Assembly (NCBI RefSeq): GCF_000003195.3
Contig: NC_012878.2
Location: forward strand, 38,812,751-38,876,750
Origin: Sorghum bicolor
Lineage: Eukaryota > Streptophyta > Magnoliopsida > Poales > Poaceae
Direction of reading: 5' to 3'
DNA: 64,000 nt
In this document: positions 44,848 through 55,354 of the stretch, in pieces
Layout of the letters: every line of letters begins with the position of its first letter
Numbering within the stretch: position 1 is the first letter of the stretch
Notes under the pieces: model-generated
Told to the model about the DNA's origin: nothing
Seen by the model: only the letters and a program-made list of their open reading frames with translations
Database searches by the model: none
Program-made: the position numbers and the translations under genes

Positions 44848-45077
44848 CTCCTCTTTTTTTAAAATACTTTTGCACAGCCACATGCATCATTTGAATATAA
44901 ATAATTGGAGAGATAATGATAAGAACTTAGACCAATTAAGTGGGGGCTGTCCTATAGGGTATATATTTTTTTGGTGTTTACTCCTTGTGTAGGAGAAAAC
45001 ATGTTTTTAAGGTGGATCTAGATAAAAGTGTAGATGACGTGGAAATGACTGGGCTTACATCCCAGAGTAGGAGTAGT
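44848..45077 (-). other. Element K sequence between solo LTRs B and C
   Basis: About 230 bp of K non-coding module, A/T-rich with a T8 tract at 44854-44861. It separates two LTRs of one family in opposite orientation, so it forms the spacer of a large inverted repeat. No gene. Confidence 0.7.
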
Positions 45078-45889
45078 TGTCACACCCGGTTTTAAAGAAC
45101 AAAACCAGGCTAGCCATATGTGTGCCCAGGAAGTCCACACATATAACAACGTAAGCAATAATATCAGAAACAATGTTATATAGCGGAATATACTTATAAT
45201 TAACAATTACATCAAACAATCGTGGAATGGTAACTAATCTTCAAGCTCAATCTTCACAGGGACGGTTGACTGGGGGTAACATATGCCTAGAACTTCTTGT
45301 ATCCTTAGAACGTCCTTCGTAACTCCTTCGCTCCTCCAATAACTCTTAGTAGTAAACTGGAGTGGTGGGAAATTGCAAGAGTGAGCACATATCGTACTCA
45401 ACAAGTATAACCAGGGGTTCATGAGGCTCAATAAGCTAATACTGGTTTGATTGCATTTAGCTTTTATATGTAAATAGCATATTTATCATTGGATAGCAAT
45501 TATCAAGGTAGCATATTAAATCCCATAATCACATGATCAATTGTATACAAGAATTAAGAATAACACATATAAACAACATAATAAACCATCATTTGTCATC
45601 ATTAATCATGTTCATCAGTGTCCATCTATTCCGTCAGTTTTCCGGGCTGCCCGTATCCGTGGGCACAGCTAGGATACCAGATTTAACACTCAGCAGAGGT
45701 TGTACATCTTTACCCATGAGTCATGATTTACCCTTTCGCCCAAGGTGATCAGCCTCTTAACCCACTACCAAGGAGGGTCGGCAAGGATCACTATGAAGCC
45801 TTTTAAAAGTTCGTCTAACATGTTAGGGCCGCAAGGTTTCCTTCGCGAGTAGATATAGATACTCCCCTTCCGAATGGCACAATGACGCG

Positions 45890-47122
45890 TGTTGATATTT
45901 GGTAACGCAATAAGGAATTGATCCGCAAGCGCACGGATATCGGTGAGCATTTCACCCGGGATGTTATCCAGAGTTATCGTATTTATATTTTTACCACTGG
46001 GAGAAAGGGTGCATCTGACTAACCAAATCTATTGCTACTATCCCTTTAGGCTACAAAGAATGTCTCTCGATGTGAGTGATGTATAGAGAAGACTGCAACC
46101 GTAGTCTCATTCTAACCTTGGTAAGGATGATCTACTGTTCTATTGGGGAGGCTCACGGAATCTAGACAACACAAAGGATGTTCGACCCGCACCTATAAAC
46201 CTACCCGTCCTGCTAACGAGATATGGGATACAAAGGTAACTCGGAAATGTCACGTTCCTCGCTACTACCACGGTCCAGCTAGTCAGGGGACATCTATGAG
46301 TACCCTAGCCTAAACACCACGTTTACGCTAGCAAGTGATTACTCTAATACTCAACCGGAAGAGGATTAAAGTAAACTCATAAACCAAAGAACAATAAAAC
46401 AAGAACTTACTAGTATTAGAAGTCGAATTACTGAAGAATCTTAGAAGCAAGCCTCGGGTTAGGAGACTTGATCCCGCAGGTACAACTTGGAGTAGACACC
46501 GACAGGCCGGCCTTCCTCCGATCCACACCTCCACTCTATCTCTCTCAATCTAGTAGAAACTAGAAGATCTATTTCTACTTTACATTGGTTGCTAAGCCTA
46601 AAAAGAAATATTATTTAGAGAAGAGGTTTTCCTTCGAGGGCACCCCTCAATCTCTATGATAATTTCTTGTCTCCTCCAGGGGCCCGGGGGGTCTCCTTAT
46701 ATAGTTCTCCTCCTCTATGCGTTTTTGGGTCGGTAGGCGAGGTGTTACTATGTTTTCCTTGATCCAATAGGTCGGTGGAATATCCCGAGCGAAGAGAGTC
46801 CTGATTGGCATCCAACAGGGGGCGGGCGCCCAGGTCACCAGGGCGGGCGCCCTGGGCCTGGCCCCGTTCGGCCTCCGCTTCCTTCCCGTGGCTTCTGGAG
46901 TCTTCTAGATGGTAGAAAATTGCGCAGTGCGTTGATATCTCTATGTAATTCCGACATGTGGGCCTTTCTTCCTTATTTCCTGATAACCCCCTGCAGAAAT
47001 AGACAAACACCAAAACTCGTGGAATTCTGTTAGATAAAACCCTAAGTCTAGATGTTGATTTCATTTGGATCCTTTTCTTTGTTTATTTGATAATTAAATT
47101 TGATACTTAAGGACCGTCAACA
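45890..47122 (-). mobile_element. Nested solo LTR of the element E family, TSD ACGCG
   Basis: A 1233-bp LTR with TGTTGATATT...ACCGTCAACA ends, flanked by a perfect ACGCG duplication (45885-45889 and 47123-47127). The empty site is visible in sister LTR D near 59770-59785, which reads AATGACGCGCAGCC without interruption. A TATA box lies near 46697-46705 and paired GC boxes at 46818-46832 and 46840-46853. Confidence 0.95.
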
Positions 47123-48111
47123 ACGCGCAGCCTATACACATAGGGACAGGGGCTCACACTATAGCCGTGTCGGTTCAGCCCCTCTAGCGCCCTTTCGGGT
47201 AACCTCTAACAAGCTAGAAAAGGTCTTCATACTGAGCTAAAGCCAGAGCCATATAGCCCTCATGGTTGTATGAATTGTCCCAGCTTTTGCCAAGGGATAA
47301 GTCCTTATGGAGGGTCAAGATCAATCTAGCAAAAGCTAGAGTTATTTCCACCCTTTATGTTCAAGTTGCTAGAAAGCTTATTTTATTGTTTATTGCATAT
47401 CCAAAGATTCATGTTACAAGATCATGGATTAATAAGCAAGCACTAGCAAAAACTACCCAAATGCATATCCAAATAGGTAACAAGGAATCCAGGTAACAAT
47501 CATCTATGATTTTGCTAAGGTCGACAAGGTGGACACATGCATATCATATATGTATAACTATAAGTGTGTAGGTAACAAGGATAGTCCCAACTTATACTTG
47601 CCTTAAACTTGCTCAATTCTCACACCATGAGCCTTCGGTCATCATCTTCTGATCATCATCACCCATAAACGGTTCTCGTCTACTCGTATCAAGCACCACA
47701 CACAGTCAAACATACAAGCAACAAACAAAAATAACTAAGAACAATACACCGCACAAGATTAAGCAACATACTAAATGAGAGCTCGCAGCAACGATCGTGA
47801 TAGCACAGGAAAACACCGAGAATGAGTTTGTGATTAAAAAGAAACTACTATCGAGAGTTTTATATTATTTTATTAATATTTTAAATTATAAAAGAGAAAC
47901 CTACATGCTTGATTTATTTTATTTACATAACCATTTTTAGGACATTAGTTTAGCCAATTTACATATCAATTGAAAAGTCAAGTTAAAGCTACCAGCCATA
48001 TTTTATTTGCAAATACTGCTCCTAGTATTTTTTATTTTAACTTTACTTTGAAAGAGGTATAAACACGTATTTAAATTTAGTATGTATGCTTAAACTAGGC
48101 AAAATTATAAT

Positions 48112-48115
48112 TTAA

Positions 48116-48151
<36 letters not shown>

Positions 48152-48152
48152 G
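48112..48152. repeat. (CA)n(TA)n microsatellite
   Basis: A compound dinucleotide run of about 18 bases of CA followed by about 18 of TA, in the U3 part of solo LTR C. Confidence 0.9.
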
Positions 48153-49844
48153 CATCATGGGTCATTTAAAATAAGGTCATAAGAAAGAGAATTCAAGCTT
48201 TTAAAAGTAGCATAAATTTATTTGTAAACTAAACTGTAGTCTTATTAATTATATTGTAATAAAGTGGTTCAGAAATAGACAAAGAAGGACTCGGCTGAAA
48301 TTTATATATTCAAAATTAAATGTTGAACCACTACGCAAGGATGATGTATGCGTCACATCAGCAAAGTATTTATAGCCAATTAAATAATGTGGCATACCGT
48401 TTACCATTGTAGGATACACTGTCTTGATCACTTACGTGCTTTCTGGATCTGCACGAACTGCAGACACAAAGTATGTTCGGCTTCAGGGAACGACGTAGTT
48501 GTTTGCTTGCGAGTGCTGGCAAGGGCAGAAGGTTTTATATTATGTTTTCATGTCCAGTTTCACGGAAACAATAAGATAGGGAACTATAAACAAGGCAGAG
48601 AGCAAGATGGGGTTCCGTAGATGTGCTCACCATCAATCCATCAGCTGGGAAAAGAACAGCGCCGACATGATCGATTCAGAAAAGAAGATGGTGCTTCACG
48701 TAGAAGGACTCTGTTGCCCTCCTCGATGCCTAAATAGCATAGAGCAACAACGGGCCGAAAACGGCGAGAATGGTGGCGGCGTTCACAAAGAGATACTCGA
48801 GAGTCTTCTTTGATCGACGGAGGATCTAGCGATGATCCCAGCAGCGACGGACGTCTGGCTCCTGGGCAAGATCCAAATGAGGCAGCACGAAGATGGAAAA
48901 AATAAACGGAGCAGCAAGGTCTTGCTTGTTGCCGAGGAGAGGCCGGCGTGGTGTATTGGCAAGAATCTAGCAATGGCAACAGCGGCGGCTGCAAATTCTG
49001 GTAGAGGCGATTGTTGTGCTAGGGTTGGGAGACGATACATGGTTCTCCTTTATACGTGTGTGTATATATATATACATATATGTAGCATGACACGTTTGAC
49101 TAAACCAAATTGGAACCGTCCACGTTTTGGTCTAGCTTACAGAAGATAGGGAACGAGTTTTCTTCTAACTATGAATTAGGTTCACAAGATTAAATTATTT
49201 TTGAAATATTTAATTTAAGGTATAAAATTAATTCTAGAAAACCTAGAATTATTATTTAAGCCAAGAAAATACTTTGAATGGTTTAACAATTTGGGGTGAA
49301 ATTCTTCTAAAAAAAAGGAACATGAAGAATCCAAATAAGGTATTTGGAGCTCATGGTAAGATAATTTGGAGCATCTGAAAATTAGATTATGCTCACAGAA
49401 AAGTGGGAATAAGTTCCAGAAAAATGATGAAATAATTCATGGTAAGTTTTTATGGATTGATTAACGGATGAGGAACTGAAGGGAGTGATTTGAGTAACAA
49501 AGAAAAGATTTTGGAAAAACTCCGAACGAAAGCAAAAGCTGGGAAACAAGGAATTTGATTATAGAAAAAAGATAAAGACGTGTCAGACAAAGAAGATCGA
49601 CCTACTAAACGTTTTTAAAGATTTTGCTCCCTCTCAACGCACACACAGGAGCAAGAAGCAAACATCCCCTTGAATCATATACACCAACATGTATGCACAA
49701 CCATGTTGCTAAGCCTTATGATAAATTTTAATTTAACAAAAATAAAAATATTACTTTTCCTATATTTTCATGAGCACAAAAATACAAAACTAAACAAATT
49801 TTTATTTATTTCGAAAGGAGCAAATTTTAGGGTGTTACAGTAGT

Positions 49845-52800
49845 GCATATGTGGGAGAAGTACGTAAGTGATCTTAATTTTGAAAACATGACAAGACTCT
49901 CATAGGGTATACTCCAAAGGTTGACTAAACTCAATGTAAAGCAAGGAGCATGAATGCGCAAAGGTTTTCCTAACTCTAAATGTATCATATATGGCTTTGG
50001 TAGGAATTTAAACTTTATTATACAAGAGCTCATCATGTAAGATTTTGGGTTTCTGAAAATAAATCTCGAGAACTTAGTAATGCTAGGAATAAAATAAATA
50101 GCAGCTTAGAACTTCATGTATAATATCAATGAATTACCTAGACTCAGCTTAAACATATGCCTCCACAAAGTTTAGGTTCAGAGTAAATTTTTATATCAAA
50201 GTGTTCATGTCTAAAACTCTGGAGAATTTATGGTTGAAAACTAGGCACTTGAAAGGAATTATTGTAGAGCAACTATTCATCATCTCCAAGATAAAATTTT
50301 AATGTTCTCTAATTTTTATTTGACTCTAAACTAGACTGATTGTAGACACACTCTATGATCACACCTTAATATATAGATAAGTATTTTGTTTTTGATTTTA
50401 AATTATTATTCATCTTTTTATTTCTATTGGACTCACAAGACTTAAAAGACATGGATCTTCATGTGCACATATATTTTTGGTATTTTTATATATTCTTATG
50501 ATACTATTGTGATCCTTCATGTGCTCACATATTTTTGGTATTTTATGACTATATAAAATAGACTCGATAATCGCCTAGGTATAGTTACCTGATAACTAGG
50601 GGATGCTCCTCCCTCAAGCTAGATGTTTGCAATACTTGGTGTTGATGATCTTTAGAGTGAGCTAACCGGCAGCCCTCTAGGTGGGTGCCACTAATAGACT
50701 CTCTCCTTGTCATAATGTTCTTCCTACATAATTACACTCCAAAAAGAAAACCAAAACTCGAGGCTTGAATTTAATAATGGGTTAGCGGTCAGCCAGTAAG
50801 TGATTGATTGTTCTTTGAGTTGATTTGAATTGACAAATTCAAGTAGGATTCTTTTTTTAGGATTTTCTAGTTTAATTATGTAGAAATTAAATATGTGTGC
50901 ATGATATATATAGTTGTATTTTTTATGCCTCCATAGAGAATATTTATTCTTCTGGGGCATAGGTTTTTTTTCATACTGCAAGAAGGTAAATACATGAGCT
51001 ATTATTATTTATGCCACCCCAGCAAATAATCCTATATGGTTATCATAAGTTTGTTCACGTGGGGCTTTAAGTATTTTATGATGTAGTAAATGATGGAATA
51101 AAGATTTTTGTTTTTTATTTTATTTTTAATATTTACGAAGATGAATATGTTAAGATAAATTTATTAATATAGACAGAAATACTAATTAAATACATAACTA
51201 TCATATTACCTTATGGTAAGAATATAATTTTTTTAAAATTTACCGAAGGACTTCTTCTTCCACTCTTGTGTATCTCTCCATCGTTAATAGTAGCTGGCAG
51301 CATCTTGCTCAGTGTGCATGTTCATAGAACTTTCACTTGTAGGATTAATAAACTTTGCTTGATGTGTTGTCCTGTTTGCAAAACTAAGGTAGAGATCAGG
51401 TGCATGGGCTCTACTGGTGGAAAAACACCAACAAAACCAAATCTATTTCTTTATTGATTTTTCTCTATACTTAGGCACATTAAACAAGATAAAGTTGTGT
51501 TACATGATTTATTTATTTATAAGTTGTAAGATCAAAAGATTAAGCAGTTAATGTTGCATTTAAGTTCACATGATAGAAAAGAATGAAATTGCTTAACCAA
51601 TGGAAGGATTGTCTATCTCTATATAAATTTCAAATAAGTATGACTATCATCTTCCCAAGATTGAATATAATGTTTTAACTTGTTTAGTTAAGACTGAGAT
51701 TAAGAGAATGGTGTCATGAACAATTTTAAAGAGCAAAGCATATTGAGTTAATCAATTTAAGTTATAACTCTAATATGTTTGGGTCTTCACTTATGTGCAC
51801 ACCAAGATCAAGAGAAGAGAGTGACCACTTACCTTCGAATATTACCTTCATTATTAGAGCGTGATGGCACTAACCGATGAAGGGTAAATGACTGGTGATC
51901 CTTCCTCTTGCATCTTGAGTTGTTCATAGACATCTTGTCTCCTCTGTTGCATTCATTCTTTTGCCATCTTTTGTTTCTTTAATCTGTTGACTCTTTTCAC
52001 TCCAGTCATTATTATGCCTGCAACAGATTAGTGGACAACACATACCCGAAGAAGTATACAAGTTTTTAACATAGGTTGCTTGTCCAGTATTTTTTTTACT
52101 CTATCTATGATAATAAAAAGATAGTATTAATATTGTTTTAGCATAGATCATGTTTTATACAGACATGGCTCGAGGCAAAATAACTTGTAGTAGAAGATAA
52201 AGTGAATGAATCATTAATGTTCACAGTTCTTTTATTTGTGATGACTGAGTTGTCTTCTTCTACAAAGTTATCAAAGTTCATGATGTGCTGCTCTGTTTTA
52301 TATGTGAATTGAATTCATCTCCTGACTTACCCAAATTCAATTTAAAAATTTTCCTACAGGGGTTAGTCCACAAAATATCCAATGTCTACTACAGTATATT
52401 ATTAGTTCAAAAATCAACCTAGACACCACGTCTAATTTGATTTAGGAAGGCATTTTAACCTAAGCACCACGCTTAATTCAAAAAGCCTTTTAAAGTAAAA
52501 ATGAACACTACTCTTAGTTCAAGAATCAAACTAAACACCTCGTCTAATGATGACTCAAGAAAATAGTTTAAACTAAGCACCATGCCTAATTCAAAAGGTG
52601 TATGAAAATACTCCAAACCTTAAGGATACTATAGCAAACAAAGGAAACATAAAAGTTTATAGAGTGTTATTCAAATGGACGTGAAAGAGCATGATTAACA
52701 AATTGAATAAAGGTAGAGACAACCAATATTAGCAACATAAGATTTTCTAAATAAGGTCATTCCCCCAAGCTGGAATTTTGCAAAGTAAATGTGAGCTTGA

Positions 52801-53059
52801 GTGGATGTAATTCAAAATTGCATAATGATCGGTTGGTAATACTTGGTACTACCATTATTAATTTTGTCACTTCAAACCTAAAATGGTTAGTGACAAGAAT
52901 ATTCACAGAAATATTTTGACAATTATATTTCTATGCTAAAGGTGCAAGCTTAATTCATTTTTTTAAGAGTGGTTATTTTAGAACACAAAGTTGTTTTTGG
53001 AAAACCTTCTGATTATTATAATTTGAGTTGGTGAGGTGGTTTCCTCTAGAACATTAGCC
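49845..53059 (-). other. Non-coding 3' module of element K
   Basis: No conserved ORF. It holds purine-tract-like motifs at 50606-50620 (decayed) and 52761-52770 (minus AGCTTGGGGGAATG), and the decayed hairpin near 51408-51435. The segment near 52360-52600 has three copies of a phrase like 'aacctaagcaccacgcttaattcaaaa'. It matches the module of element I at 35000-37590 in order. A/T-rich, with several short ORFs lacking recognisable features. Confidence 0.6.
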
Positions 53060-54356
53060 TTTGTGCACCTATATCCAGATTACAATGAGACCTATAATAT
53101 TTATGATAAACATAGGCATCTACAACCACCCTCTTAATGATTTTATGAATAGGTAGAATAAGGGTGTTGAGGATCTCGTGTGTGATAATGTTAGAGACTA
53201 ATTGATCGAGGAGATTTCTCATATGAGCATGGGTCTGATAGGGTGTTTAATGAAATAATTCACATGATTGATAATATGATCTTCCTTTTCAAACTCCAAG
53301 GGTGTCACTTCATGGTTGTCTATAGGCAATAAGTTTCCCTCTATTATTTCATGCCTATGACATTTATTAGATATTTTATTTTCTAGGATTTCCCATGAAT
53401 TGATGTCCCTAAGGTTGGTCTCATCTAAAGTTTTCTCTAAACTTGGGTGAGTTTTGTTTATCAAAGAAATTGATTTAAGCTCAACATTTGAATTTAAACC
53501 AAGTTTAGATGCTAGTGCTAAAACTTCATCTTCTTCCATCCATTCTTTGACAATAGCATATGTATTTCTAATATGTTCTACGTGTTTCTGCTATTGTCGT
53601 TGCTCATCTTGGGTATTCCTATATTTCATGACTTCTATTCTTAGGATATCTTGATGGATTTCTAGGGTCATTGTGAAGTTTAGTAGGAGCATAAAAAGAT
53701 TTATTGGGTTCAAAGGCATTTAATATGGGCATAGAAGGGGAGAAGATAGAATTTATTTCTAAGTGGCTTGGCTCTCCTTCTATGGCATTACTTGGCATGC
53801 CATCCTTGAATTTTTCACAATATCTTTTTAGGAAGGAAAGGAAGTTGATGATTCTTGTTCCAAGATACTCTTCTAAGAAGATCTGATATGCATTGATTTA
53901 GGAGTATCTTAGCTAATTGGAAGTCTAAATCATCGAAGTGGAATTTTAAAAGTTTAGGATTTATAGCTAAATCTTAGGAATTAAATGATTGTGCTTTAGT
54001 TACCAACACTTCCGTGTCTAGTTTGGACAATAAATCCTTTTCTTCTTTTGGGGAGTTCAGAAATAGCCAGAGCAACTCTTTTGAGCATAATCTCTTGCCT
54101 TTTTAAAAAAAAGATAAGAAAGGGCTCTTGAGAAGATAAATTAAGGGATTCTTTATAACTCTTGGTAAGACCCAAATGTTGAATAAACATGGGGCCTAGC
54201 AAACCAAGGTTAGGATTAATGATCCCATGATATATTTGAGAACGGTTTATTATATTATGTAGACATGGGCATAGCTTATAGATATTATGATAAGTTTATG
54301 CTTTAAGCTTTTGCACATGCCATAGAGATAGGTGTGGAATTTAAATAAATATCCAT
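53060..54356 (-). pseudogene. Element K gag, heavily decayed
   Basis: The start position (54356) matches the gag start of element E (sequence ATAGGTGTGGAATTT just downstream in both). The readable piece 53539-53219 (about 106 residues) begins MEEDEVLALASKLGLNSNVE and parallels the MDKEEAL.DSDFGSIS block of elements E and I, ending with HIINHVNYFIKHP. The rest is broken by many stops and shifts, and the capsid core is not readable. This is the oldest-looking gag of the group here. Confidence 0.6.
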
Positions 54357-54436
54357 AAGGATAAACACAAAAATATTGAAGAGACTACAAAAATAATACA
54401 AGATTAAGCTAAACTAATTTAAAATCAGCAAACCGT

Positions 54437-54454
54437 TCCCCGGCAACGCCGCCA
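54437..54454 (-). promoter_or_regulatory. Primer binding site of element K
   Basis: The minus strand reads TGGCGGCGTTGCCGGGGA, eight bases past the LTR end at 54463. One change from the canonical Athila site. Confidence 0.85.
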
Positions 54455-54462
54455 AAAATGCT

Positions 54463-55354
54463 TGTTGGTATAAATTAACTGCACTCCACTAAATAAGTTC
54501 TAAGTAGGATTATCTACAAGCGCACAGATATCATACCAGTGTCACATTTTACCCGGAGGTTTTAAAAATCGTATCCACATGGAACAATTGTGATGATGAC
54601 AAAGTATATAAACTTAACCCTACAATTAGGCGATCATATCAAGAAAAAGGAAATAGCTAATGTACTCTAGTTCTGATTCTGGTAAACTTTGTATAATATC
54701 ATCTTATTGGACAAGTAACCCGAATAGGAGAAGAACCAGAGTAATCACCTACCAGGCACTTATAAGCCTATAAGTCCTATCAACGGGATGTGGACTACAG
54801 AGGATTCAATGCAGCTATAAAGTCACCTACGCGAGCTACCATAGTCCGGCTAATCAGGGGACATTCATAAGTAAACCTAGCCTAGGCACCACGCCTACAC
54901 TACGAAATACTACTTCAACCAAGTAATTACCAAGATCAAAGCACCGAGGTGTAGAGTGCCTCTTGGAGGGGCCTTGGGTGTCATTATATAGGCCGAGGTG
55001 GAGTAGGGGGCAAGGAACCGCCACGTCATCGATCCGGGTCTTCATCTTGTGTGCACCGTCGGATCAAACCGACTTAAAATCAACGTAGGCATACTTTGCT
55101 TGGCTTCTAAAGAGGCATAGGAGGAAGACTCTAGAAGGAGGCGGCCATCGGTTGACCTAGGGCGCCGACCGGCCCCAAGGTAGGGCCGGCCGGCCCATAA
55201 TCCCCTCTTTTATGCTTTTCTGAAATAATCCCTGAAAAATATGGAATCACCAAAACTCGTAGAAATTGTCAGTTAAAACCCTAGACTAGTGTGTATTCCT
55301 GTGTCCTTTCATGTCTAATGTTCTAATAAATATTGACGTTATCGACCGTCAACA
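54463..55354 (-). repeat. 5' LTR of element K (internally deleted)
   Basis: An 892-bp LTR with TGTTGGTATA...ACCGTCAACA ends. It lacks a 307-bp block present in the 3' LTR (between AAGCAC at 40819-40824 and AAGCAC at 41126-41131), leaving one AAGCAC at about 54939. TATA near 54983-54992, GC boxes near 55159-55195, U5 motif near 54517. Confidence 0.82.

Larger units (their letters stand above)
45078..49839 (-). mobile_element. Solo LTR C (same family), TSD GTAGT, with nested solo LTR
   Basis: Plus-strand ends are TGTCACACCC and ...TAGGGTGTTACA. The flanking duplication GTAGT is perfect (45073-45077 and 49840-49844). The unit is 4762 bp, or about 3.5 kb without the nested LTR at 45890-47122. 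The minus-strand 5' splice-site-like AAG/GCAAGTATAAG is at about 47593-47604. A (CA)n(TA)n microsatellite lies at 48112-48152. A TATA box (minus CGTATAAAGG) is near 49048-49057. The U3 part (47800-49800) differs from A, B and D. ORFs near 48387-49149 overlap on both strands and have no recognisable product. Confidence 0.88.
40710..55354 (-). mobile_element. Element K: decayed Athila-like element hosting solo LTRs B and C
   Basis: In minus order: 5' LTR (55354-54463), primer site, decayed gag (54356-53060), a non-coding 3' module, a purine tract (about 41619-41633), and the right part of the 3' LTR (41618-40710). Solo LTRs B and C entered the non-coding module. After removing insertions the remaining body is about 7.4 kb. 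No pol is visible. Right of the 5' LTR lies the L protease, so K inserted into L; the partner of its right flank (GCTGC) is not found because the left end of K was lost with the I insertion and later deletion. Confidence 0.72.

Noticed and set aside
48387..49149. Possible small host gene (several ORFs over 65 codons)
   Set aside because: The stretch lies inside solo LTR C, bounded by its target duplication, with overlapping ORFs on both strands and no domain.
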